Assembly: GCF_009873495.1 (NCBI RefSeq)
Contig: NZ_CP046703.1
Coordinates: 5,918,501-5,982,500, forward strand
Length of the DNA: 64,000 nucleotides
Direction: 5' to 3'
Source of the DNA: Nostoc sp. ATCC 53789
GTDB lineage: Bacteria > Cyanobacteriota > Cyanobacteriia > Cyanobacteriales > Nostocaceae
The notes under the pieces were generated by a model, which ran no database searches, was not told the DNA's origin, and was given only the letters and a program-made list of their open reading frames with translations. Both the position numbers and the translations under genes were made by a program. Of the stretch, positions 17,615-27,019 are shown piece after piece; the stretch's first letter is position 1, and the number at the start of each line of letters is the position of its first letter.

Positions 17615-19928
17615 TAATACTATCCTCAAATTTTTCTAAATTATTCAGAAGACATATAGTAGATTCATAAGTTTCACTAATTAATTCATTTGGCTCTTGG
17701 GGAGTGTCTATCAAATTATCTGCTAGAGAGCGGAGAGAGCTAAGTATGAGATTAAGAGAAGTTCTAAACTCAACGGAAAGATGATTAAAGTTTTGATAAT
17801 AGTCGCTGATGATATTTTGATTTTGGTCAGAAATTGAGAGAATCTGCCCCCTTATTTGTAAGTTAATCACATCCTCAAAAATATCAATGGTGTTGAGAAT
17901 TCGCCAGGCTGATTTGTAAGAGTCTTCAATTAATTTGTGCCGTTCTTGAGAATCGTTTTCCAGATCATCAAGCAATAAGCGCAGTAATCCAATCATTGAG
18001 TTCAACTGTGTCCGAATTTCGTGAGAGATACGGAGCAAGCTTTGATTGTGTTTAGTAGCGGCTTCAGGACGATCGACAAATTTCTTTGAGTTTAGGCGCA
18101 TTGCCTTAATAATTTTTGTCTGAATCAAATTTTTATTAGGGCGATCGCTAAATTGCATTGAGTACAGGCGTGAGTAGTAAGCACCTTTTTGCAAAAGTTC
18201 TTCATGGGTTCCCACTTCTACTACCTGTCCTTGATCTAACACAGCTATTTGATCGGCTTTTTGGACTGTAGAAAGGCGGTGAGCAATTACTAAGGTGGTG
18301 CGATCGCGACTAAGATCGTCAAGTGCAGATTGTACTAATCGTTCGGAAACGGTATCTAAAGCGCTGGTGGCTTCATCTAAAATCAGAATTTCGGGATTTT
18401 GGAGGAGGGCGCGAGCGATCGCTAATCTTTGCCTTTGTCCACCCGACAACATTACGCCGCGATCGCCAATTAGGGTGTCAAATCCTTGAGGCAATTTGCT
18501 AATAAACTCATAAGCATTTGCCCGCTTTGCTGCTGTCAAAATCTCATCGTCAGTAGCCTCTGCTCGCCCATAGGCGATGTTATTTTGCACCGAGTCATTA
18601 AAAAGAAAGGTATCTTGACTGACAATCCCCATCCGCTTCCGTAGGGATACTAGCTCGAACTCCCGCAAATCGGTGCCGTCAATGGTAATACTGCCAGCGA
18701 TCGGGTCATAAAATCTGGGTAAAAGGTCTGCCAAAGTAGATTTACCAGCCCCAGAACCGCCTACCAATGCTAAGGTTGTACCACGCGGTAAATATAAATT
18801 TACATCTTTGAGTACCAACTTTTCATGACCAGGGTAGGCAAAGCAAAGAGAATTAAAAGACACTCCTTCTTCTAATTTTGTGTAGGGAATCTTACCTTTC
18901 TCCATGAACGGCTTATCGTGCAAGCTTAAAAACTCATTCGTTACATCCACACTAGCTGCGGTACTAGCAAAGTTGCTGCGAATAGTATTTAACTGAGAAA
19001 TCAATGGCAACACTCGCAGCAGCACTAATAAATATGTCAGGAGTACGGTAGAAAGAGAAGAAACCTGTTGAGCAAAGAAGGTTTTGCTCAAAAGTACAAT
19101 CAGCAGTAAAGCTGTAATACCCATTACCTCACTTAGAGGTGTAATGGCTTCCGAATTAACTTGAGATTGGAAATCTGCTAATTCGCGATCGCGAATTAGT
19201 TTTTTAATCCGTTGATATTCTTTTTCTTCATTTCCCGTCGATTTTACCAATCGAATTCCGTTCAGAGTTTCCAGTACGGAGACTGAATATGCTCTAGACA
19301 TCTCACTCAGTTGCTTCCCAAAATTTCTCGACCGGGAAATGGCGTACTGATTTACTAACGTCACCAACGATAACAAAAGCGTAGCAGCAATTGTCAACTG
19401 CCAAGAAATTGACAGCAACAAACTGACAAAAACTAAAATTGTGATTCCCAGGATAACTATCCTGACGATACTGCCTATAGAACTTGCAGATCGACCAATT
19501 TCTCCACCAAGACGGTTGATTAAATCACCAACCTTAGTTTTGGCATAATAATCTATATCAATTTCTAGTAATAGCTTTAACCCAGTTTCGCGCATATCTG
19601 ATGTGAGCTTTCGGGTTAAAGAACTCGATGCTAAGGAACTGGCATAAGTAGCTAAATTCTTTAAAATAATTGTGAAGATAATTGCCCCAGCCATTACTCC
19701 TATCCGGTAAGGTTCTGGAGTATTATCAAAGGGAGATATCATCGTTTTTAGGATAGGAGGAGCAGTACTTAAATCTACTTCTTGTCCCACGATTTTTAAA
19801 ACCACCGGCACAATTAAAGCGGTGCTAATCCCATTAAATAAAGCTCCAGAAAATCCTAACAATATTGTCAGTAGAATCAAACCTGGATAGGGTCTAGCGA
19901 ATCGTAATAGCAGTTTTCTGGTAGACAT
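17607..19928 (-). CDS. ABC exporter fused to two C-terminal histidine-kinase-type helical hairpins
   Basis: This 773 aa half-transporter has six membrane helices in about the first 320 residues. Its ATPase domain has Walker A GGSGAGKST near residue 390, the signature LSGGQRQRLAIARALL, Walker B ILILDEATSALD and the H-loop AHRLS. A typical type I exporter would end near residue 590. Here about 150 residues follow and contain two DHp/HisKA-like hairpins: SHEIRTQLNSMIGLLRLLLDD with H636, and SVEFRTSLNLILSSLRSLADN, where V719 replaces the histidine. No HATPase domain follows. It resembles polysaccharide exporters of the HepA/MsbA type and is coupled to the downstream GT4 gene. It probably moves a lipid-linked glycan; the role of the tail is unknown. 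Confidence 0.85.
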   Translation of the reverse strand: MSTRKLLLRFARPYPGLILLTILLGFSGALFNGISTALIVPVVLKIVGQEVDLSTAPPILKTMISPFDNTPEPYRIGVMAGAIIFTIILKNLATYASSLASSSLTRKLTSDMRETGLKLLLEIDIDYYAKTKVGDLINRLGGEIGRSASSIGSIVRIVILGITILVFVSLLLSISWQLTIAATLLLSLVTLVNQYAISRSRNFGKQLSEMSRAYSVSVLETLNGIRLVKSTGNEEKEYQRIKKLIRDRELADFQSQVNSEAITPLSEVMGITALLLIVLLSKTFFAQQVSSLSTVLLTYLLVLLRVLPLISQLNTIRSNFASTAASVDVTNEFLSLHDKPFMEKGKIPYTKLEEGVSFNSLCFAYPGHEKLVLKDVNLYLPRGTTLALVGGSGAGKSTLADLLPRFYDPIAGSITIDGTDLREFELVSLRKRMGIVSQDTFLFNDSVQNNIAYGRAEATDDEILTAAKRANAYEFISKLPQGFDTLIGDRGVMLSGGQRQRLAIARALLQNPEILILDEATSALDTVSERLVQSALDDLSRDRTTLVIAHRLSTVQKADQIAVLDQGQVVEVGTHEELLQKGAYYSRLYSMQFSDRPNKNLIQTKIIKAMRLNSKKFVDRPEAATKHNQSLLRISHEIRTQLNSMIGLLRLLLDDLENDSQERHKLIEDSYKSAWRILNTIDIFEDVINLQIRGQILSISDQNQNIISDYYQNFNHLSVEFRTSLNLILSSLRSLADNLIDTPQEPNELISETYESTICLLNNLEKFEDSINV

Positions 19929-20238
19929 TGGGTATTTCTATGCAATTTTCAATTATTAATATTATTCACAAATTACTTGCCAAACTTGCTAATATCAAAT
20001 AGACAAACTAAATAATTTTCAATATTCCAACAAATGAGGCAGTTATTGCTGGAAGAATATTGCCCTATCACAAGGGGAGATTACAAGAGCGATTTTTTAC
20101 TGCCGCCATCAAAGTGAGCTTGTGGTTTGAGTTCTCACAACTTTTGCGTGGTCTCAATTTATCCAAGATTGAACCCCCAACTTAAAAGTTCCTCTACCTC
20201 CCGCTTTCTTCAATTTACCCTTCATTCCATATTAATAT
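19929..20238. other. 310 bp gap in the glycosyltransferase cluster, no gene seen
   Basis: The AT-rich stretch between the GT4 gene at 20239 and the ABC transporter start contains no open frame of note. Its size suggests that a separate promoter for the ABC-GT operon lies here, but no clear -35/-10 pair was seen. Confidence 0.5.
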
Positions 20239-21402
20239 TTACAACCGAGAAATTACCGACTTTAACACCGAAGCCATAGCCTCTATACTATAGTGTTCTA
20301 CACATCTTTTTCTTGCCTTGATACCTTGCTGGTTTGCTGACTCTAAATTCTGAAAAATCCATTGAATCTGTTCAGCAATCTGTTCAGGACAAGCAGGCTC
20401 GACTAAATAACCAGTATCACCTAATATTTTGGGAATATCTCCAACGCGCGTTGATAATACAGGTTTAGCCATTGCCATTCCATCTGTCAACTTCAGGGGA
20501 AATTGAGCGCGAGTTTCTGGGGTATCTCGTTGGGGAACAACTACAATGTGAGCTGCTGCTACTAAATCAGGCATCACATTCGCTGGATACTTTGGTAATT
20601 TGATAATCCAGCGTCCCCACTTTTGTTGGAGTTGCTGATCGTAATCATCATAAGGACTACCACCTACAATCACTAGTCTTAAGTCTGGTTGATTGATTTT
20701 ATCGAGCGCGATGAGAACATCTTCTAGACCTTTGTAGGGTCTTGGCGCACCAGGAAACATTAAAATACGATATTCAGATAAACCATAACGATTTCTGCTG
20801 GACTCAGCATCATATCGAGCAGGATCAAATAAAGCAGTATCCTTACCATTGGGAACAAATGTACCCCCAAAACGCTGCTGCAAAAAGTTAGTATGCACCG
20901 TCACCGCATCAGCGCTACTTACCAAACCTTCCATCCATTTCACGTACAAAGGATGATAAGGATTTCTAAGTGCGCCATCTGATTTCAACAAATCTCTGGC
21001 TAATTGTTTGGGTGTGAAATTATAATGCCAGTCATCGCCACCATACCAACTGAGTTCCCAATCATCTATGTCTAAAATTAAGGCTTTTTGGCTAAATAGT
21101 TTCTTTAATAAGGCAACTCCAAAACTCGCTATTTGTGGTTTTATTGCATAAATGATATCTCCATTAATTTTTGGTAAGATTTTGTTAATTTCTCCGAAGA
21201 AATCTGGAAAATTTTTACCCGGCAAATTATAAACGTTTAATTCTGATGGTAAATTTCGATATAAGTTATTTCCAAATAAAAACCCCATAATTTCAACTTC
21301 ATATTCTAAGTTTCTTAGGGCTGTTGCTATCAAGTATGCACGCAAAATAGCTGCACTTGATAAATCAGAAACCAACAGCGATATCTTGGAAAAATTTTTC
21401 AC
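20239..21402 (-). CDS. GT4 family glycosyltransferase
   Basis: This 387 aa GT-B protein has an N-terminal LLVSDLSSAAILRAYLIATAL segment that replaces the usual glycine-rich start. Its C-terminal GT4 donor domain has RILMFPGAPRPYKGLEDVLIAL, VVPQRDTPETRAQFPLKLTDGMAMAKPVLSTRVGDIP and the conserved glutamate-region equivalent. It starts 18 bases after the stop of the upstream GT-A gene, which indicates co-transcription. It likely adds one sugar in the glycan pathway of this cluster. Confidence 0.82.
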   Translation of the reverse strand: MKNFSKISLLVSDLSSAAILRAYLIATALRNLEYEVEIMGFLFGNNLYRNLPSELNVYNLPGKNFPDFFGEINKILPKINGDIIYAIKPQIASFGVALLKKLFSQKALILDIDDWELSWYGGDDWHYNFTPKQLARDLLKSDGALRNPYHPLYVKWMEGLVSSADAVTVHTNFLQQRFGGTFVPNGKDTALFDPARYDAESSRNRYGLSEYRILMFPGAPRPYKGLEDVLIALDKINQPDLRLVIVGGSPYDDYDQQLQQKWGRWIIKLPKYPANVMPDLVAAAHIVVVPQRDTPETRAQFPLKLTDGMAMAKPVLSTRVGDIPKILGDTGYLVEPACPEQIAEQIQWIFQNLESANQQGIKARKRCVEHYSIEAMASVLKSVISRL

Positions 21403-21420
21403 TGTTTTTATACTTAATTT

Positions 21421-22263
21421 TTATTTAATGCGCCAAGGATTTGTAACTTGATTCGGTAAAAATACTTTAGCAAATCTGTCAAAAACCCTTGTATATAAGG
21501 AACGACTAATATCTTTAGCATATTGAGGACGATAAGGATAAGTACAGTGAAGAACTTTAATTGTATCCTGAATATCATAAGCATCCTGCCACTTGCTGAG
21601 ATAATTATAGGTTGGTGGTAAGATTTTCTTATGAGGTTGTACAGATGCGATCGCAGAAGCAAAAGCCCCTTGGTCTTTTAAAAGTAATTTATCTTGATTA
21701 TTTTTGACAATCTCAAAATAACGTTTAAATTCGTCAAAAAATATCTTGGTTACTTCTGTTTTCCGAAAAGCCATAAAACCGCCATTATACTGCACACTAT
21801 CTGCTTGTAATGGCAATCCTACCGATTGCAAAATTGGCAAAACATTTGGCAAAAGGTCTTCTTGTTTACCACGTAATAAGTTTGTAGCCTTAAGAATAGA
21901 AGGTTGCACATCTTCGGTTAGTAAAAACTCATATTCATCTAAATAGTCAAATACATCATTGATATCTGTAAGTAAACAAATATCCGAATCTAGATAAATC
22001 GTTTTATCAAACTCAGAAGCTTCATATAGAGCCAATTTTGCTTGTCGCGATGCCAAAACAGTATTTTCGTTTGCAGGTGCTGGTTTTAAAATTACATTTT
22101 TGAATGCCTTTAGCAAGGGATAAAGAACTATTGGAACTTGGTCAATTAAAATAATAATTGGCTCTTGATGAAACTTTCTGACTGCTGCTAAAAAATGAAT
22201 ACAATCTTGAAACGAATAAAGCCCAGTTAGAATTGTAATAAAACCTTTAGTTGGTGTTGACAT
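21421..22263 (-). CDS. GT8-like / GT-A glycosyltransferase
   Basis: This 280 aa protein has the GT-A core with D92-S-D94 in TIYLDSDICLLTDI, an NGGFMAFRKTEV segment like the N-G-G of GT8-type enzymes, and a terminal HCTYPYRPQYAK histidine block. It is the first gene of the minus-strand cluster, followed after 18 bases by the GT4 gene. The substrate cannot be assigned. Confidence 0.7.
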   Translation of the reverse strand: MSTPTKGFITILTGLYSFQDCIHFLAAVRKFHQEPIIILIDQVPIVLYPLLKAFKNVILKPAPANENTVLASRQAKLALYEASEFDKTIYLDSDICLLTDINDVFDYLDEYEFLLTEDVQPSILKATNLLRGKQEDLLPNVLPILQSVGLPLQADSVQYNGGFMAFRKTEVTKIFFDEFKRYFEIVKNNQDKLLLKDQGAFASAIASVQPHKKILPPTYNYLSKWQDAYDIQDTIKVLHCTYPYRPQYAKDISRSLYTRVFDRFAKVFLPNQVTNPWRIK

Positions 22264-22670
22264 AAATCAAATGAATAATTTTTGTTGACTTTGAAAATTA
22301 GATAGGTATTTATTGTCATAAAATCTTACTCTAGTTTGAGTTATAGTCAAATTCGATAGAGTAGAGATCAGCAAAATATGAATTTGAATATTGATTATGT
22401 TTAAGCAAAAAAAATATTAAAATAAATTTAACTTTATATTTATAACTATTTCCAGAGAAAATTCACTGATAAATTCATCTAATTTTTACTTTATTTAAGT
22501 AAAAATACTGTGTAAACACAGAAGTATAATATCATAGGTAATATTGCACTACAGCTATAATAAACAAAGTATAAACACTTGATATAGCTTGTGAATGTAG
22601 CACTATTATTCACTGGAATCTAGGATTGCTACTCAATACCAAACATTTATGTTGTAAGGGAGCAGAGGTA
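22264..22670. other. 407 bp divergent promoter region
   Basis: This very AT-rich DNA lies between the glycosyltransferase cluster and gloB, which are transcribed away from each other. It holds poly-A/T runs and no recognisable gene. The open frame from 22626 into gloB is an upstream extension, not a separate gene. Confidence 0.5.
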
Positions 22671-23444
22671 ATGCAGGTAATCCGTCTGGAAGCACTCTCA
22701 GACAACTACATATTCTTGTTATATGACGACAAACGCAATATCGCGGCTGTTGTCGATCCAGCAGAGGCTCAACCAGTTTTAAAGAAACTAGCAGAGTTAA
22801 AAGCTGAGTTGGTAGCAATTTTTAACACGCACCACCATAACGATCATGTGGGTGGTAATAAGCAATTAATCGAACAATTTCCCCAATTGATAGTTTATGG
22901 AGGAGCCGAGGATCGTGGTAGAATTCCCGGACAGCAGGTATTTTTGCAACAAGGCGATCGCGTCGAGTTTGCAGACAGCATAGCTGAAGTTATCTTCGTT
23001 CCTGGACATACCCGCGCTCACATCGCTTACTATTTTCCACCTCAAAAAGGTAGTGAGACAGGCGATTTATTTTGTGGTGATACCCTATTTTCCGGCGGTT
23101 GCGGTCGTTTATTTGAAGGAACACCGACCCAAATGGTAGATTCTTTAAGCAAACTGCGTTCTCTACCTGATAATACACGCATCTGGTGTGCCCACGAATA
23201 CACCTTAAAAAATCTGCAATTTGCCTTAACTGTGGATGGCGACAACGCTGACTTACAAAGACGCTTCAACGAAGTAAAAGCTTACCGTAGTCGAGGAGAA
23301 GCTACCATCCCTTCATTGCTAGGAGTGGAGAAGCACACCAATCCATTTTTACGTTGGGATCAGCCATCATTACAATCAACTGTTAAGAGTAGCGATGGAG
23401 TGCAAACTTTTGCGCGGATACGGGAAATGAAAAATAACTTTTAG
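22671..23444 (+). CDS. gloB: hydroxyacylglutathione hydrolase (glyoxalase II)
   Basis: The ATG at 22671 follows AGAGGTA and gives a 257 aa protein, the normal length of the family; the open frame itself extends back to 22626. The metallo-beta-lactamase motif THHHNDHVGGN binds two metals. GHTRAHIAYYF, the GDTLFSGGCGRLFEGT block and HEYTLKNLQFAL complete the site, and the C-terminal domain ending in FARIREMKNNF binds glutathione. It hydrolyses S-D-lactoylglutathione to lactate and glutathione in methylglyoxal detoxification. It stands alone. Confidence 0.92.
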   Translation: MQVIRLEALSDNYIFLLYDDKRNIAAVVDPAEAQPVLKKLAELKAELVAIFNTHHHNDHVGGNKQLIEQFPQLIVYGGAEDRGRIPGQQVFLQQGDRVEFADSIAEVIFVPGHTRAHIAYYFPPQKGSETGDLFCGDTLFSGGCGRLFEGTPTQMVDSLSKLRSLPDNTRIWCAHEYTLKNLQFALTVDGDNADLQRRFNEVKAYRSRGEATIPSLLGVEKHTNPFLRWDQPSLQSTVKSSDGVQTFARIREMKNNF

Positions 23445-23560
23445 GGATTGGGAATGGGGAATTGAGAATTGAGGAGAATAGCATTAGCTCTTCCCCCTCT
23501 GCTCCCTGCCCTCTGCTCCCTTGCTTCTCCCCCATTCGCCATTCCCTTCAACTTTTTAGT
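23445..23560. repeat. STRR-like and C-rich low-complexity tract
   Basis: GGGAATGGGGAATTGAGAATTGAGG-type heptamers are followed by CCCCCTCTGCTCCCTGCCC-type runs. It is the same class of intergenic repeat as at 3436-3536 and 41029-41173. Confidence 0.5.
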
Positions 23561-23698
23561 GAGAATAGTTGCGATCGCACCCTTCCTTTCGCTACGATCT
23601 GTAAGCTTTAGGGTGTAGGCAAAGAAGCTTGGAATACAGCAGTGACATTGTGAGCTATCAAGCCTTACCCAAATTAATCAGATTTTACAGGAAAAACG

Positions 23699-24157
23699 AT
23701 GGCGAAACGCGTACAGTTAGTTTTAAATCAAGATATCAGCAAGCTGGGGAAATCTGGCGACTTAGTGGAAGTAGCTCCCGGCTACGCTCGTAATTATCTG
23801 ATTCCCCAAAAATTGGCAACTAATGCCACTCCTGGTATTCTCAAGCAAGTAGAACGCCGTCGTGAGCAAGAGCGTCAACGGCAATTAGAACTAAGACAAC
23901 AAGCTCTTGAGCAAAAAGAATCTCTTGAAAAAGTTGGTAGCTTGACAATTGCCAAGCAAGTTGGTGAAAACGAAGCAATTTTCGGTACTATCACCACCCA
24001 AGATGTTGTAGATGCAATTAAGGCAGCTACTGGTCAAGAAATTGATCGGCGTGGAATTACCATCCCCGATATTAACCACCTTGGTACTTACCAAGCCGAA
24101 ATCAAGCTGCATTCTGATGTAGCGGCACAAATCGATATTCAAGTCGTCGCTAGTTAA
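23699..24157 (+). CDS. rplI: 50S ribosomal protein L9
   Basis: This 152 aa protein has the L9 N-terminal signature GKSGDLVEVAPGYARNYLIPQKLA, a long connecting helix rich in Arg, Gln and Glu (about 48-78), and the C-terminal domain with GENEAIFGTITTQDV. It binds 23S rRNA at the L1 stalk base. AGGA lies upstream of the ATG. It is followed 163 bases later by dnaB, the same order as in many bacteria. Confidence 0.96.
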   Translation: MAKRVQLVLNQDISKLGKSGDLVEVAPGYARNYLIPQKLATNATPGILKQVERRREQERQRQLELRQQALEQKESLEKVGSLTIAKQVGENEAIFGTITTQDVVDAIKAATGQEIDRRGITIPDINHLGTYQAEIKLHSDVAAQIDIQVVAS

Positions 24158-24320
24158 CTCAGAAGGGGGACGAGGGAGCAGGGGTAATAATTCCTAACTC
24201 TGCCAATTTTAGATTTGGAATTTTGGATTTTTGATTGAAGAAAAAATCTAAAATCTAAAATCTAAAATTGCATAACTCCCATACTCCCGGCTAGCAAAAT
24301 CGTCAAAACTAAAATCGTTT
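24158..24320. repeat. AAATCTAAAATCTAAAAT-type tandem inverted repeat
   Basis: Between rplI and dnaB, ATTTTAGATTTGGAATTTTGGATTTT is followed by three copies of AAATCTA and AAATT. The two arms can pair in one long AT-rich hairpin. Fragments of the same repeat occur near 40228-40255. Confidence 0.5.
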
Positions 24321-26951
24321 ATGGCTGAAGAACTGAATTTTAAAGGTGATGGTAGCGATCGCCTCCCCCCACAAAATATTGAGGCCGAAGAAGCGATTTT
24401 GGGGGGTATTTTGCTAGATCCAGAAGCGATTAGTCGAGTTAGCGATCGCCTCCTTCCCGAAGCTTTTTACATTAGCGCCCATAAAGATATTTATCAGGCA
24501 GCTGTGAGGCTCCACACCCAAGGTAAACCCACAGATTTGCTTTCAGTCACAAGTTGGCTGACTGACCATGAGATGCTTACCCGCATAGGCGGCAGAAATA
24601 AATTAGCAACTCTGGTAGACCGCACAGTGTCAGCCGTGAACATCGATGCCCTCGCAGGGTTGGTGATGGAAAAATACCTGCGGCGGCAGTTAATTAAAGC
24701 TGGCAATGAAATTGTACATCTTGGTTACGAGACAGAAACCGAGTTACCAACTGTTTTAGATCAGGCAGAACAGAAAGTATTCGGCGTAACCCAAGAGCGT
24801 CCCCAATCGGGTTTAGTTCACATTTCTGATACTTTAATTAATAATTTTCAGGATATTGAGGATCGAAATCAAGGCATCGCCTTACCTGGTGTTCCCTGCG
24901 GATTTTACGATTTAGATGCCATGACCAGTGGCTTTCAGCGTTCTGATTTAATTATTGTCGCTGGCAGGCCATCAATGGGAAAAACAGCATTTTGCTTAAA
25001 CCTTGCTCATAATATAGCTGCTTCTTATAAATTACCAGTTGCTTTTTTCAGCTTGGAAATGTCCAAAGAGCAATTGACACAACGTTTATTAGCTAGTGAA
25101 GCGCAAATTGAAAGTAGTTATCTGCGGACTGGTCGCCTCAGTCAAACACAATGGGAACCTTTAAGCCGTGCTATTGGTATCCTTTCCGAGATGCCAATTT
25201 ATATTGACGACACGCCGAATATTACAGTTACACAAATGCGTAGTCAGGCAAGAAGACTGCAAGCGGAAGTTGGAACTGAATTAGGATTAATTGTAATAGA
25301 TTACTTGCAATTAATGGAAGGAGCAGGCGATAATCGAGTTCAAGAATTATCAAAAATTACGCGTCAACTCAAAGGTTTAGCGCGAGAATTATCTGTACCA
25401 GTTATTGCTTTATCTCAGTTGAGTCGAGGGGTGGAAGCGCGTACTAACAAACGCCCGATGTTATCAGATTTGAGAGAGTCTGGTTGTTTAGCAGGCGATA
25501 GTCTGGTGACATTAGTAGATAGCGGACTGCAAGTGCCAATTAAGGAATTAGTAGGTAAATATGGTTTTGCAGTTTGGGCATTGAACGAAGCTACAATGCA
25601 GCTAGAAAAGGCAATTGTTAGCAATGCTTTTTCCACAGGTATAAAGCCTCTGTTTACTTTAAAAACTCGATTGGGGCGGAAAATCCGTGCCACAGGTAAT
25701 CACAAGTTTTTAACAATTAATGGCTGGAAAAGACTTGATGAATTAACTCCTAAAGAACATCTATGTTTACCAAGACATCTCCCCAGTTCTGGTAAACAAA
25801 CTATGACTTATGCCGAAGTTGCATTATTAGGGCATTTAATTGGCGACGGTTGTACATTGCCACGTCATGCCATACAGTACACTACCAGAGAGATAGATTT
25901 AGCTCAGAATGTTGCTTTCTTGGCAAGAGAAGTTTTTGGAGACTCAATTGTTCCTAGAATTTCACCTGAACGTGGCTGGTATCAAGTTTACTTATCCGCA
26001 GCACAGCATCTAACTCATAGTGTTAGAAATCCAATAGCCAAATGGCTAGACTCTCTGGATGTTTTTGGTTTAAGGTCTTACGAAAAATTTGTACCTCAAG
26101 AATTGTTCTCACAACCCCAAGAGTTAATAGCGTGCTTTCTAAGACACCTTTGGAGTACAGATGGTTGTATCAACTTAATTGCAGGAAAAAAGCCAAGACC
26201 TATTGCATTTTATGCAAGCAGTAGCGAGAGACTAGCTTTTGATGTACAGACACTTTTATTAAGGCTTGGTATTAATGCAACACTCAGGACAGTTCCTCAA
26301 GTTGGGAAAGGCAGAAATCAATATCATGTAATAATCACTGGTAAGCCCGATCTTCAGTTATTTATTATTCATGTTGGAGCAGTAGGAGAATATAAGCTAC
26401 GTTCACTCCAAGATATTTTCCAACACCTTGAAAACAGTATTCACAACCCTAATAAAGATATAATTCCGAAGGATGTTTGGAAAATGGAGGTTGTACCTGC
26501 GATGCAAGCTATCGGCTTCACCACACGGATATTACAAGCCTCTATTGGAGTTTCGTATTGTGGCTCTACTCTTTACAAAGCAAATTTAAGTCGAGAAAGA
26601 GCTTTAAAAGTTGGCAACATTGTTCAATCATCTAAACTGGTTACTCTTGCCAAAAGTGATGTTTATTGGGATGAAATAGTTTCAATTGAATATAGTGGCG
26701 AGGAAGAAGTGTTTGACCTCACCGTTCCTGGTTTGCATAATTTTGTTGCAAATAATATTATTGTTCACAATTCCATTGAACAAGACGCGGATTTAGTAAT
26801 CATGCTGTACCGCGATGAATACTACTCTCCCGATACTCCCGATCGCGGCATTGCAGAAGTAATTATAGCTAAACACCGCAACGGGCCTACAGGGACAGCG
26901 AAACTTTTGTTTAATCCACAGTTTACAAAGTTTCAAAATTTAAAAATTTAG
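24321..26951 (+). CDS. dnaB: replicative DNA helicase DnaB with in-frame intein
   Basis: The 876 aa precursor contains a DnaB helicase split by a 429 aa intein. The N-extein (residues 1-388) has the N-terminal domain starting near LPPQNIEAEEAILGGILLD, Walker A AGRPSMGKTAFCLN, Walker B LIVIDYLQLM and SDLRESG. The C-extein (818-876) continues with SIEQDADLVIMLYRDEYY and the arginine-finger region. After splicing the helicase is 447 aa, the normal length. It unwinds DNA at the replication fork as a hexamer. Splicing should be obligatory because the intein sits in the RecA-like core. Confidence 0.96.
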   Translation: MAEELNFKGDGSDRLPPQNIEAEEAILGGILLDPEAISRVSDRLLPEAFYISAHKDIYQAAVRLHTQGKPTDLLSVTSWLTDHEMLTRIGGRNKLATLVDRTVSAVNIDALAGLVMEKYLRRQLIKAGNEIVHLGYETETELPTVLDQAEQKVFGVTQERPQSGLVHISDTLINNFQDIEDRNQGIALPGVPCGFYDLDAMTSGFQRSDLIIVAGRPSMGKTAFCLNLAHNIAASYKLPVAFFSLEMSKEQLTQRLLASEAQIESSYLRTGRLSQTQWEPLSRAIGILSEMPIYIDDTPNITVTQMRSQARRLQAEVGTELGLIVIDYLQLMEGAGDNRVQELSKITRQLKGLARELSVPVIALSQLSRGVEARTNKRPMLSDLRESGCLAGDSLVTLVDSGLQVPIKELVGKYGFAVWALNEATMQLEKAIVSNAFSTGIKPLFTLKTRLGRKIRATGNHKFLTINGWKRLDELTPKEHLCLPRHLPSSGKQTMTYAEVALLGHLIGDGCTLPRHAIQYTTREIDLAQNVAFLAREVFGDSIVPRISPERGWYQVYLSAAQHLTHSVRNPIAKWLDSLDVFGLRSYEKFVPQELFSQPQELIACFLRHLWSTDGCINLIAGKKPRPIAFYASSSERLAFDVQTLLLRLGINATLRTVPQVGKGRNQYHVIITGKPDLQLFIIHVGAVGEYKLRSLQDIFQHLENSIHNPNKDIIPKDVWKMEVVPAMQAIGFTTRILQASIGVSYCGSTLYKANLSRERALKVGNIVQSSKLVTLAKSDVYWDEIVSIEYSGEEEVFDLTVPGLHNFVANNIIVHNSIEQDADLVIMLYRDEYYSPDTPDRGIAEVIIAKHRNGPTGTAKLLFNPQFTKFQNLKI
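25485..26771 (+). other. DnaB intein with LAGLIDADG homing endonuclease
   Basis: The intein runs from Cys389 (CLAGDSLVTL) to Asn817 (IIVHN), with Ser818 as the first C-extein residue, so all splice-junction residues are present. Block B is ATGNHKFLTI and the C-terminal blocks are EEVFDLTVPGLHNFVANNIIVHN, read in parts. The central region carries two LAGLIDADG motifs, LLGHLIGDGC and FLRHLWSTDGC, so the endonuclease looks complete. The position, between RESG and SIEQDADL, is the site used by the well-known Synechocystis DnaB intein, and the 429 aa length is consistent with a full-size form of it. Confidence 0.95.
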
Positions 26952-27019
26952 CCGTTGAATTGGGGACTGGGGATTGGGTACTGGGAAAAGCCAATGCCCC
27001 ATGCCCAATGCCCCAACCT

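Noticed and set aside
17607..18150. Separate histidine kinase gene behind the ABC transporter
   Set aside because: The DHp-like hairpins are in the same uninterrupted frame as the transporter, and no kinase ATPase domain is present.
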